64,000 bases of DNA, from contig JBJHCV010000008.1 in the NCBI GenBank assembly GCA_050486225.1, positions 62,001 to 126,000 of the forward strand, read 5' to 3'. Source of the DNA: JBBDIX01 sp050486225 (GTDB lineage Bacteria; Actinomycetota; Nitriliruptoria; Nitriliruptorales; Nitriliruptoraceae). The notes beneath the pieces were generated by a model, which had not been told where the DNA came from, did not search any database, and saw only the letters and a program-made list of their open reading frames with translations. Positions 7,684-15,512 of the stretch are shown one piece after another. The position numbers and the translations under genes are program-made. Positions within the stretch are counted from its first letter, which is position 1. Each line of letters starts with the position of its first letter.

Positions 7684-8697
7684 ATGTCCGTTGCCGCCGC
7701 GACGACGCCGACCAGCACCGTGTCGGTCGACGACGCACGCATCGAGGAGGTCCTGGCCGTTCCCACGCGCGCCGGGATCTTCCGCAGCCTGCGCACCAAC
7801 GGTGCCGCGGTCACGGCGCGCGAGGTCGCGGAGATGTTCGGTCTGCATCCCAACGTGGCGCGCAACCACCTCGACCAGCTCGCGGACGCGGGACTCGTGG
7901 TCGCGGGCAGCCGTCGGCATCCGGGCGGGGGGCGCCCGGCTCGGGTCTACGTGGCAAGGGAGCAGGCCGCCGGGGGAGCCACGCCGGCGGTTCCGTCGGG
8001 CAGCCAGCTGGCCGTGCACACGCTCGTGCAGCTCATCGCGGGTCTGCCCGAACACCTCGACCGGCTCGCCCTGCTCGCCGAGGAACCCGGTCGTCGGTTG
8101 GTCGCTGCGCACGCAGGTCGCGCCACGTCCCGAGACTTCCGCGCCGCACTGGTGGTCGCCGTCGAGGCGCTGCGCGCGGCGTTCCCCGAGGTGCGCATCA
8201 GCGAGTCACGTGAGGGTCACGCGGTCGTCGAGGGGCTCGACGTCGGCCTCCGACTGATCGGCGAGGTCGACGGTGCGGTGGGAGACGCGCTCGCCGAGGG
8301 ATTCCTCCGGGGCGCGCTGTACGCGGCGGGCGCGCCGACCCGCGTGTGCTCGCGCGCCGGCATCGCGACGATCGAACTCGACGCCGACGGGGTCGGGTCG
8401 ATGCCGAGCCCCGCGCTGACCGTCGACACCCGCGGACTGCCCCACGAACGTGGCGTGTCGAAGGCGATGCGTGAGATGGTCGGCCTGCGTCCCGGAGACC
8501 ACCTCGAGGTGCTCACGGACCTGCCCGGTTCGCCCGCCGCGCACGCCCGCTGGGCCGATCGCTCCGGCCACGAGGTGGTCGACGTGTCGCGCACCCGCGA
8601 CGGGCGAGGTCGCTCCGCGGTACGCGTCCTGCTGCGCAAGGCGACCGGTCGTCGAGCCGACGTGCCCGCCGCCCGCAGTGTCGACGAGGAGTCGTGA
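7684..8697 (+). CDS. fusion of ArsR-like winged helix and TusA-like domain lacking the catalytic cysteine
   Basis: A 337-residue protein. Residues 20-92 form an ArsR/HTH_20-type winged helix (TAREVAEMFGLHPNVARNHL and a GGGRPARVY wing). Residues about 110-240 are a helical sensor-like region that I do not recognise. Residues 244-320 follow the TusA/SirA pattern (LTVDTRGL, then GDHLEVLTD and SGHEVVDV), but the CPxP sulfur-carrier motif reads PHER at 253-256, so the persulfide cysteine is absent. This suggests a regulator using a dead TusA fold as a sensing or docking module. Start: GAGG at 7671-7674 favours the ATG at 7684; ATG 7675 is possible. Confidence 0.7.
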   Translation: MSVAAATTPTSTVSVDDARIEEVLAVPTRAGIFRSLRTNGAAVTAREVAEMFGLHPNVARNHLDQLADAGLVVAGSRRHPGGGRPARVYVAREQAAGGATPAVPSGSQLAVHTLVQLIAGLPEHLDRLALLAEEPGRRLVAAHAGRATSRDFRAALVVAVEALRAAFPEVRISESREGHAVVEGLDVGLRLIGEVDGAVGDALAEGFLRGALYAAGAPTRVCSRAGIATIELDADGVGSMPSPALTVDTRGLPHERGVSKAMREMVGLRPGDHLEVLTDLPGSPAAHARWADRSGHEVVDVSRTRDGRGRSAVRVLLRKATGRRADVPAARSVDEES

Positions 8698-8698
8698 C

Positions 8699-9160
8699 GT
8701 GGTGACCCAGCTCGCAAGGGATGCACAGGGACGGCTGCTGATCGACGTGCGCGGTCCCCGGTTCTCCGCCGTGCTCACCACCGTCGTGCTCGGCGTCGCC
8801 CTCGTGGTCCAGGGGCCGGTGGGCACCGCGCTCGTCGTCTGGCAGGCGCTCGTGTTCGCGGTGGCCTCGATCGCCGGGCTGCGCTGGTCCCCGTACGGCA
8901 ACCTGTTCCGGGTCCTCAAGCGCACGTTCGACCTGGGTCCGCCACCGGAGATCGAGCCCGAGTCGCCGGTGCGTTTCGCGCAGGCCTGCGGTCTGTTCGT
9001 GCTGGCCGTGGCGGGGATCCTGTTCGCCGCAGGCGCCACCGCGGCGGCGTGGATCGCCGTCGGGGTCGTGCTCGCCCTGTCCGCCCTGCTGGCCTCGACC
9101 GGCATCTGCGTGGGGTGCGAACTGTGGCTGCTGGGCGCGCGACTGCGCCGGAGGGTCTGA
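8699..9160 (+). CDS. DUF4395 membrane protein
   Basis: A 153-residue protein with four hydrophobic segments (about 22-38, 42-60, 95-113 and 117-135). Its sequence pattern matches DUF4395: an N-terminal IDVRGPRFSA, a central WSPYGNLFR and a C-terminal helix containing GICVGCELW. The CVGC cysteines near the end of the last helix could be redox active. Function is unknown. The gene begins one base after the HTH-TusA stop, and a thioredoxin-fold gene follows two bases downstream, so a role in membrane thiol or sulfur chemistry is inferred. A GTG at 8702 is an alternative start. Confidence 0.72.
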   Translation: MVTQLARDAQGRLLIDVRGPRFSAVLTTVVLGVALVVQGPVGTALVVWQALVFAVASIAGLRWSPYGNLFRVLKRTFDLGPPPEIEPESPVRFAQACGLFVLAVAGILFAAGATAAAWIAVGVVLALSALLASTGICVGCELWLLGARLRRRV

Positions 9161-9162
9161 CC

Positions 9163-9588
9163 ATGGAACCGGTGGTCGTGCGACTCGTCGTCGTCGTCGT
9201 CGTCGTCGCGGCGATGACCGTGGTCGGCCGGTGGTGGAGTCGTCGCAGCGGTCGGCTCCGGACCTCCGTCGACGGCCGCGTCGCCCGTGCACACCTCGAC
9301 GCGGTGGGGCTGGATCTCGCCGGGGCGGACGCCGGGGCGGTGCTCGTCGGGTCGCCGACCTGCGCGCCGTGCGTGGAGGCACGCCGCGTGCTCGACGGGG
9401 TGCAGGAGTCGCGAGATCGCTTCCGGTGGGTCTACGCGGACGCCAGTGAGCACTTGCCGTTCGTCCGAGATCACGGGATCCTGAGGGTGCCGACCCTGCT
9501 GGTCGTCGACCGTGACGGCCGGATCATCGCCCGGACGAGTGGGGTTCCACGAGCCCACGAGATCACGGGTGCGCTCGACGCCGCGTGA
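9163..9588 (+). CDS. membrane-anchored thioredoxin-fold protein (CAPC)
   Basis: A 141-residue protein. Residues 3-22 form one transmembrane anchor made largely of valine, encoded by a (GTC)7 run. A thioredoxin fold follows with the active site CAPC at 67-70 and the cis-proline motif RVPTLLV at 109-115. The soluble domain should face the cell surface if the basic segment after the helix (RWWSRRSGRLR) stays inside; that positive patch makes topology uncertain. It is the third gene of the HTH-TusA/DUF4395 operon, and its partner is probably the DUF4395 protein. Confidence 0.75.
   Translation: MEPVVVRLVVVVVVVAAMTVVGRWWSRRSGRLRTSVDGRVARAHLDAVGLDLAGADAGAVLVGSPTCAPCVEARRVLDGVQESRDRFRWVYADASEHLPFVRDHGILRVPTLLVVDRDGRIIARTSGVPRAHEITGALDAA
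9187..9207 (+). repeat. (GTC)7 trinucleotide run inside the thioredoxin gene
   Basis: Seven perfect GTC codons encode Val9-Val15 of the membrane anchor. Slippage would change anchor length by whole residues without shifting frame. Confidence 0.9.
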
Positions 9589-9685
9589 TCGCCACCGCGT
9601 GTCCGCGGGCGCCGGACGCGCCCGTGGGACGGGGCCGACCAGTGCCGCGCGCCGCGCGGCCCGACGCGACGAAGGTGCAGACTCC

Positions 9686-10663
9686 ATGCCGCCCACCGAG
9701 GTGCCCCCGACCACGATTCCGCAGGACACGTTCGTGGTGCCGACCGGCCGCCGGCGTGTCGACGTCGTCGGTGACGACCGGGCCCGGTACCTGCAGGACG
9801 TGACCACCCAGGATCTCGTCGACGTGCCGGTCGGTGAGGTCCGCGGGGCACTCCACCTCGACATCCACGGGACCGTGCTCGCGATGTTCGACGTCGTCGT
9901 GCTCGGGGACAGGCTCGTGCTCGTGGTCGACGACGACGCGATCGCCGACCTGGTCGTCGATCGACTCGGAGGACGCACGTTCCTGCTCGACGCCCGTTTC
10001 GTCGCCACTGACGACCGTGCGCTGGCGGTCCGCGGGCCGGACGTCGCGGACGTGCTCGCCACGGTCGGACTGGGCCACGTCGGCGGCCGTGCGCGTCTGG
10101 CGGGCGACGTGCTCGTCGTCCCGGTGCCGGGGGGAGCGGACCTGCTGGGGCCGGCCACCACGGTGGACGCGGTGCGCGAACGACTCGTGGAGGTCGGTGC
10201 ACGTGCGGGCACCGAGGACGACCTGCGCAGGTGGCGCGTCGAGTCAGGGGTTCCCGGATGGGAGCGCGAGGTGGTCGCCCCCCACCTTCCCGAGGAGGCG
10301 GGCCTCCTGCCCTCCCATGTCCACCTGGGCAAGGGCTGCTACCCCGGACAGGAGGCGGTCGCCCGCATGTGGATGCTTGGACGGCCCCGCCGGCGCCTCG
10401 CGGTCGTGCGCGTGGACGACGCCGAGGTGACCGACGGGTGGGAGGCCGGCGAGGGACGCGCGCGAGTCACCGTCACGACCCGGTCGCCCTCCACCGACCT
10501 TGCTCTGGCGTACGTCCCCGGAGATCGCGCGACGGGGGACGTGATCGAGGCGGACGGGGTCGTGATCGAGGTGGTCCGACTCGTGGGCGACGACCCCCGA
10601 CCGCCGGGCAGCGACCCTGCGGTGACGCGAGGTCGCGATCGGCGGCGCGCCGTCAGCCGTTGA
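9686..10663 (+). CDS. ygfZ: YgfZ/GcvT-family folate-binding protein
   Basis: A 325-residue cytoplasmic protein of the YgfZ family, which binds tetrahydrofolate and helps repair or assemble Fe-S enzymes such as MiaB. The diagnostic KGCYPGQE motif with its conserved cysteine lies at residues 216-223. The N-terminal half (RRVDVVGDDRARYLQDVTTQDL) is the GcvT-like fold. The ATG at 9686 gives the usual length; upstream in-frame starts would add a low-quality Arg-rich extension. Its 3' end overlaps the convergent bcp gene by 11 bp. Confidence 0.9.
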   Translation: MPPTEVPPTTIPQDTFVVPTGRRRVDVVGDDRARYLQDVTTQDLVDVPVGEVRGALHLDIHGTVLAMFDVVVLGDRLVLVVDDDAIADLVVDRLGGRTFLLDARFVATDDRALAVRGPDVADVLATVGLGHVGGRARLAGDVLVVPVPGGADLLGPATTVDAVRERLVEVGARAGTEDDLRRWRVESGVPGWEREVVAPHLPEEAGLLPSHVHLGKGCYPGQEAVARMWMLGRPRRRLAVVRVDDAEVTDGWEAGEGRARVTVTTRSPSTDLALAYVPGDRATGDVIEADGVVIEVVRLVGDDPRPPGSDPAVTRGRDRRRAVSR

Positions 10664-11120
10664 GTTCGGCGATCGCGGCGAGGACCTGGTCGGCGTGCTG
10701 CTTCGGTTGGACCCTGGGCCACACCCTGGCGACGTCGCCGGCCGCGTCGACGAGCACGGTCGAACGGATCACCCCCATGAACCTGCGGCCGTACATGTTC
10801 CGCTCGCCCCAGGCGCCCCATGCCTCGATCACGGTCCGGTCCGGATCCGCGAGGATGGTGTGGGGAAGGTCGTACTTCTCGACGAACGCCGTCTGGTCCT
10901 CCACCGGATCGGGTGAGATGCCGAGCACCCGCGCCCCGGCCTGTTCGAACTCGGACCACTGGTCCCGGATGGCGCACGCCTGGGTGGTGCAGCCGGGCGT
11001 GTCCGACTTCGGATAGAAGTAGACGACGACGGGGCTGCCGCGCAGTTCCGACAGGGTCACCGAGTCTCCCCGGTGGTCGTCGAGGGTGAAGTCGGGGGCT
11101 GGCTGGCCGGGCTCGAGCAC
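10653..11120 (-). CDS. bcp: peroxiredoxin, Bcp/PrxQ type
   Basis: A 155-residue thiol peroxidase. The active-site region SDTPGCTTQACAIRD places the peroxidatic Cys at 44 and a second Cys at 49, the same five-residue spacing as E. coli Bcp, so an intramolecular disulfide is expected. The minus-strand GTG at 11120 has AGGAG eight bases upstream and gives the typical family N-terminus (LEPGQPAPDF). Longer readings from upstream are Arg/Pro-rich and unlikely. It removes H2O2 and organic hydroperoxides using thioredoxin. Divergent from ppa. Confidence 0.92.
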   Translation of the reverse strand: MLEPGQPAPDFTLDDHRGDSVTLSELRGSPVVVYFYPKSDTPGCTTQACAIRDQWSEFEQAGARVLGISPDPVEDQTAFVEKYDLPHTILADPDRTVIEAWGAWGERNMYGRRFMGVIRSTVLVDAAGDVARVWPRVQPKQHADQVLAAIAELNG

Positions 11121-11209
11121 GCGTCGGTCTCCTGTGGGTCGTACGGTGGGTTCCAACCATTCAACCCGCATTCGGTGCGGCCGGTGGCGTGGATCACCAG
11201 GAGGTCCCG

Positions 11210-11725
11210 GTGGACGACTCACTGCTCGACGTGTTCATCGAGGTCCCGATGGGCTCGCGCAACAAGTACGAGTGGGACTTCGACCGGGGCACCTTCACCC
11301 TCGATCGCATGCTGTTCACCGCCGTGCGGTACCCGGGCGACTACGGCTTCATCCCGCACACGCTGGCGCTCGACGGGGACCACCTCGACGCACTCGTGAT
11401 CCTGGGCGAGCCGACGTTCCCCGGCTGCACCGTCCGAAGTCGGGTGCTGGGCATGCTGGACATGAGCGACGACAAGGGGCCGGACGAGAAGGTGCTGACC
11501 GTCGCCGACCACGATCCCCGATGGCGAGGCCTGCGCGAACTGGACGACGTGCCCCCACACCTCCTCGACGAGATCGCCCACTTCTTCGGCATCTACAAGG
11601 ACCTCGAGCAGAAACTCGTGCAGGTCCGCGGATGGCGCTCGCGTGAGGAGGCACTCGCGACGGTCGAGCAGGCTCGACAGCGCTGGGTGCCAGCGGAGCC
11701 GCGAACTCGCCCCTACCCGTACTGA
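11210..11725 (+). CDS. ppa: inorganic pyrophosphatase, family I
   Basis: A 171-residue soluble pyrophosphatase that hydrolyses PPi and pulls biosynthetic reactions forward. Family I residues are evident: KYEWDFDRG near the N-terminus, the YPGDYGFIP segment, DGDHLDALV (acidic metal ligands) and DDKGPDEKVLTV. The GTG at 11210 has a perfect AGGAGG five bases upstream, favouring it over the upstream GTG at 11189. The roughly 90-base gap to divergent bcp must hold promoters for both genes, but I could not define a convincing pair. Confidence 0.94.
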   Translation: MDDSLLDVFIEVPMGSRNKYEWDFDRGTFTLDRMLFTAVRYPGDYGFIPHTLALDGDHLDALVILGEPTFPGCTVRSRVLGMLDMSDDKGPDEKVLTVADHDPRWRGLRELDDVPPHLLDEIAHFFGIYKDLEQKLVQVRGWRSREEALATVEQARQRWVPAEPRTRPYPY

Positions 11726-11856
11726 TCGCCCGACGTGCGTGCGACGGGGGCGCGGGGCGGTCGGACGGCCGGGACGTGGCGTCGCCCGGACGAGCGGACG
11801 GCCTCGACTCCCGGGCCACGGGGGGTTCGCAGTACCCTCCGTCGGTCAGCAGCCCT

Positions 11857-12891
11857 GTGGTGAGGTGTTCATTGATCGAGTTGCGCACGCACGACGCGAT
11901 CCCCACGGGTGCGTCCACGACCGACTGGGAACTGCTGCTCGACGAGGATCCGCACGGTTCGGTGTTCCAGAGTCCGAGGTACCTGCGGCTCTGGCACGAG
12001 GTCATGGGACAGCGCTACCCGATCCGCGTCCACACGGTGCACTCCGACCACCGGATGATCGGGGTGATCGCCGACGCCAACGACCGGGCGGGCGCCCCGA
12101 CCGGTCCCATCGAACTGCGTCGTTTCCTCGGAGGGACCGAGGTGACCGACTACCTCGGTCCGGTCAGTCGTGTCGAGGACCGCGTCGACGTCGCGGACGC
12201 CTACCTGGCCAACCTCGCTGCAGACGTCGACTGGGACGAGTTCATCGCCGGAGGGCTGATCCGGGAGTCCGGGTGGCCGGACGCCTTCCGCCGAGCCGCC
12301 GATGCGCACGGTCTCACGATCCTCCACGAGGAGGTCGACGACGTCTGTCCGCGCGTCGACATCTCCGGTGGTCACGAGCAGTACCTGGCGGGCCTGCCGG
12401 GCCGAGCCAGGCAGGAACTGGTCCGCAAGACGCGCAAGCTCGTCCGTGACGTCGGTGAGCTCGACCTGGTCGAGATCGCGCCCGACGACCTGGAGGGTGA
12501 GCTCGACGGGTTCCTCGAACAGGCCGCGACCAGCTTTCCGGGCAAGGCGGCGTTCTTCTCTCGTCCGGACATCCGTGAGTGGTTCGGGGCCCTGGCCCGG
12601 GAGTTCGGGGCGGACCGGACGCTGCGCATGCACCGTCTGGACGCGGGTGGGATGCCCGCAGCCATGACCGTCTCCCTCGTCTCGCACGGGGAGTGGGGTC
12701 TGTACAACTCGGCCTTCGACGTGGACCTCGCCCCGTTCGCCCCCGGGATGGTGATCATCTGGCGGCTCATCGAGGAGGCCTGTTCCGAGGGGCTGAAGGT
12801 GTTCGACCTGCTGAAGGGTGACGAGGAGTACAAGTATCGGTTCGGTGCGGTCGACCGACACCTCGAGCGGCTGGTCATCGGCCGTGGCTGA
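11857..12891 (+). CDS. GNAT acetyltransferase of the CelD/BioF2 (FemAB-like) family
   Basis: About 344 residues with an N-terminal part (SVFQSPRYLRLWHEV) and a C-terminal GNAT_6-type domain ending KVFDLLKGDEEYKYRFG, a signature of CelD-like acyltransferases. These often modify cell-envelope sugars or exopolysaccharide; the substrate here is unknown. It lies about 20 bases before mshA in the same direction and may share its transcript. The start is uncertain: GTG at 11857 or 11860, or TTG at 11872 with GAGGTG just upstream, all change only the extreme N-terminus. Confidence 0.72.
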   Translation: MVRCSLIELRTHDAIPTGASTTDWELLLDEDPHGSVFQSPRYLRLWHEVMGQRYPIRVHTVHSDHRMIGVIADANDRAGAPTGPIELRRFLGGTEVTDYLGPVSRVEDRVDVADAYLANLAADVDWDEFIAGGLIRESGWPDAFRRAADAHGLTILHEEVDDVCPRVDISGGHEQYLAGLPGRARQELVRKTRKLVRDVGELDLVEIAPDDLEGELDGFLEQAATSFPGKAAFFSRPDIREWFGALAREFGADRTLRMHRLDAGGMPAAMTVSLVSHGEWGLYNSAFDVDLAPFAPGMVIIWRLIEEACSEGLKVFDLLKGDEEYKYRFGAVDRHLERLVIGRG

Positions 12892-12910
12892 ACTCCGTCA
12901 CTCGTCGAGG

Positions 12911-14188
12911 GTGACACGGTCCGTGGACCGCGTCGCGCTGCTCAGCGTGCACACCTCGCCGCTCGACCAGCCCGGTACCGGTGACGGCGGTGGGCTCAAC
13001 GTCTACGTGCGCGAGGTGGCCACGGGCCTGGCGCGACGCGGCGTCGAGGTCGACGTCTTCACCAGACGCACCGATCCGGACGTCCCCCCCGCGCTGCAGA
13101 TCGCGGACGGTGTGTCCGTGCACCACGTCGATGCCGGTCCGGCGGCGCCGGTCGCCAAGGGCGAACTGGCCAACCACCTGTGCGCGTTCGTGCTCGGCAT
13201 GCAGCGCCACCCCCGGGTGGGAACCCACGACGTGCTGCACTCCAACTACTGGTTGTCTGGCTGGGTGGCCCGACGTCTGTCGCGAGTCGTCGGAACGGCG
13301 TTCGTCCACACGTTCCACACCCTCGGTGCCCTGAAGAACGCCACGCTGGCTCCGGGCGACCTGCCGGAACCCGCCCTGCGACTCGTCGCCGAGGAACGCA
13401 TCGCGCGCGACGCGGACCGCATCCTCGTGCTCACGTGCGGAGAGGCGCGACTCCTGCACCGGGCCTACGGACTGTCGGGCCGTAGCATGACCGTGGTCCC
13501 GCCCGGGGTCGACCTCGATCGGTTCGCGCCAGCCCCCCGGGGTGACGCCGCGGCCACGACGGCCGGCGCGCGGCTCCTGTTCGTCGGACGCCTGCAACCC
13601 CTGAAGGGCCCCGACGTCGCGATCCGAGCCCTGGCCGAGGTTCGCCGTGTCCGTCCCGACGCGACGCTGGAGATCATCGGCGGTGTGTCGGGAGACAGCG
13701 CGGGCGTGGATCCCCGGTCACTTCGTGCACTGGCGCAGTCGCTCGGAGTCGGCGACTCGGTCACGATCTCGCCGGCCATGCCCCAGGCCGATCTCGCGGC
13801 GCGGTACCGGACGGCCGACGTCGTGCTGGTCCCGTCGCGCAGCGAGACCTTCGGACTCGTCGCGCTCGAGGCCCAGGCGTCCGGGGTCCCCGTCGTCGCC
13901 GCGCGTGTGGCGGGACTCGAGTCGGTCGTCGGTGCCGGAGGGACGCTGGTCGACGGCCACGATCCGCGAGACCACGCTCGAGCCGTCCTGGCGTACGTCG
14001 ACGACCCCCTCCGCGCACGTGCGGCGAGGCGTGCAGGGATCGAGGCCGCGCAGGGCGCGACCTGGGACGCCACCGTCGAACGCCTGCTCGCCGCGTACGC
14101 CGACGTGCTCGGGGCCCCGGTCGACGTCCAGGCCGCCCGAGAGGAGGACCCGGCAGGGCCCGAGGTCGCTGCGGTCCTGGCGGGATGA
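12911..14188 (+). CDS. mshA: D-inositol-3-phosphate glycosyltransferase MshA
   Basis: A 425-residue GT4 glycosyltransferase. The N-terminus LSVHTSPLDQPGTGDGGGLN is nearly that of characterised MshA, the first enzyme of mycothiol synthesis, which joins GlcNAc from UDP-GlcNAc to inositol-3-phosphate. The second Rossmann domain holds VGRLQPLKGPD and the nucleotide-sugar glutamate motif SETFGLVALEAQASG near 310-325. A YbjN gene follows within two bases, a linkage also seen in mycobacteria. The GTG at 12911 is used; GTG 12923 is an alternative. A sucrose-synthase-like GT4 enzyme is the main competing reading but less likely. Confidence 0.88.
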   Translation: MTRSVDRVALLSVHTSPLDQPGTGDGGGLNVYVREVATGLARRGVEVDVFTRRTDPDVPPALQIADGVSVHHVDAGPAAPVAKGELANHLCAFVLGMQRHPRVGTHDVLHSNYWLSGWVARRLSRVVGTAFVHTFHTLGALKNATLAPGDLPEPALRLVAEERIARDADRILVLTCGEARLLHRAYGLSGRSMTVVPPGVDLDRFAPAPRGDAAATTAGARLLFVGRLQPLKGPDVAIRALAEVRRVRPDATLEIIGGVSGDSAGVDPRSLRALAQSLGVGDSVTISPAMPQADLAARYRTADVVLVPSRSETFGLVALEAQASGVPVVAARVAGLESVVGAGGTLVDGHDPRDHARAVLAYVDDPLRARAARRAGIEAAQGATWDATVERLLAAYADVLGAPVDVQAAREEDPAGPEVAAVLAG

Positions 14189-14189
14189 C

Positions 14190-14684
14190 GTGGGCGCCGA
14201 CCCGGAGGACACCGCGGGGGCGCTGGTCGGCCGGGTGCTCGAACGCCTCGGCCTCGACGTCCAACATCCCGACCCGAGCGGCTGGGACGTCGTGCTGCCC
14301 GGGGAACGGAAACGGGCGCTGCCGGTCCACCTCGAACTCGACACCCGCACCCTTCGGGCCACGGCGCACCTCGCCCGTCCGCTCGACGAGGGGCACGCCT
14401 CCGCGTACGCCCACCTCCTGCGTCGCAACGCCCGGCACGGGCCCGTCCACTTCGCGCTCGACGCGCAGGACGACGTCGTGCTGGTGGGGTCACTGCCGCG
14501 CGAGGCGCTCGACGACGATGCGCTCGATCGGCTGCTCGGTGCGCTGGTGACCGAGGCGGACGAGGTGTTCGAACAGCTGCTGCGCACGGGGTTTCGTGGC
14601 TACATCGACCACGAACAGTCGTGGCGTGACAGGATCGGGCTGCCCCGCAACCCGATCGACCGGGGGCGATCGTCCGACGGGTGA
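14190..14684 (+). CDS. YbjN domain protein
   Basis: A 164-residue cytoplasmic protein with the fold of YbjN/type III chaperone-like sensors (HLELDTRTLRATAHLA, then YAHLLRRNARHGPVHFALD and a C-terminal TGFRGYIDHEQSW). Biochemical role unknown. It begins one base after the mshA stop, so the two are co-translated. The same mshA-YbjN pairing is known in mycobacteria, which supports both calls and suggests a shared but undefined job. GTG start. Confidence 0.78.
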   Translation: MGADPEDTAGALVGRVLERLGLDVQHPDPSGWDVVLPGERKRALPVHLELDTRTLRATAHLARPLDEGHASAYAHLLRRNARHGPVHFALDAQDDVVLVGSLPREALDDDALDRLLGALVTEADEVFEQLLRTGFRGYIDHEQSWRDRIGLPRNPIDRGRSSDG

Positions 14685-14702
14685 CCCCAGCGAGGAGTGA
14701 GC

Positions 14703-15512
14703 ATGGACGGCAACGCGACAGGACTCGGGTTCGTCGGGGCAGGTCGCATGGGCGAGGCGATCGTCCGGGGCCTGCTCGCAGCAGGAGTCGTGCGCGCCGA
14801 CGACGTCGTGTGCAGCGATCCAGAACCGTCACGTCTCTCCGAACTCGGTGCCCTGGGAGTCAGGGTCACCGACGACAATGCCGAGGTGCTCGCTCGCGCC
14901 GACGTCGTCGTCCTGTGCGTGAAGCCGCAGGTGCTCGGTGGCGTGCTGGCCGCACTCGACGGGCAGTTCCTGGCACGACACCTCGTCGTCAGCATCGCGG
15001 CCGGGATCCGCACCGAGGCGATCGAACGACACGTCGGTGCGGCGCCGGTCGTCCGGGTGATGCCCAACACCCCGATGCTCGTCGGCCAGGGCATGTCCGC
15101 GATCTGCGCGGGCTCACGCGCCACGGCCGACCACCTCGACCGGGTCACCGGGATGCTGGAGGTGCTCGGCGAGGTGGTCACCGTCGCCGAGGCGGACATG
15201 GACACGGTGACGGCCGTGTCGGGTTCGGGCCCGGCCTACCTGTTCGCCTTCGCCGAGGCGATGATCCACGCGGGGGTCGCGGAGGGGCTCGACCCCGACA
15301 CGGCGACGACTCTGGTCGTGCAGACGCTGCTGGGCGCGTCGACGATGCTGGCCGCGGATCCCGACCCCGCACGCCTGCGCGACCAGGTCACGTCACCCGG
15401 CGGGACGACCATGGCGGCGCTCGACGAGTTCGACCGGTCCGGTCTCGCGACGGTCGTCGGCGCCGCCGTGCACGCGGCACGTGTGCGCGGCGAGGAGCTC
15501 GCGGGCGGATGA
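14703..15512 (+). CDS. proC: pyrroline-5-carboxylate reductase ProC
   Basis: A 269-residue NAD(P)H enzyme for the last step of proline synthesis. The dinucleotide fold GLGFVGAGRMGEAI spans residues 7-20. The mid-region PVVRVMPNTPMLVGQG and the C-terminal catalytic helix VSGSGPAYLFAFAEAM (near 171) with TSPGGTTMAAL are classic ProC signatures. The ATG at 14703 follows GAGGAG by about four bases. Its stop overlaps the acuC ATG by 4 bp. It lies downstream of mshA-YbjN, as proC does at some distance in mycobacteria. Confidence 0.94.
   Translation: MDGNATGLGFVGAGRMGEAIVRGLLAAGVVRADDVVCSDPEPSRLSELGALGVRVTDDNAEVLARADVVVLCVKPQVLGGVLAALDGQFLARHLVVSIAAGIRTEAIERHVGAAPVVRVMPNTPMLVGQGMSAICAGSRATADHLDRVTGMLEVLGEVVTVAEADMDTVTAVSGSGPAYLFAFAEAMIHAGVAEGLDPDTATTLVVQTLLGASTMLAADPDPARLRDQVTSPGGTTMAALDEFDRSGLATVVGAAVHAARVRGEELAGG

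Noticed and set aside
11120..11210. Divergent promoters for bcp and ppa
   Set aside because: TTGAAT and TACGAC on the minus strand are only 15 bases apart, and no plus-strand pair stands out. The gap surely holds promoters, but I cannot define them.
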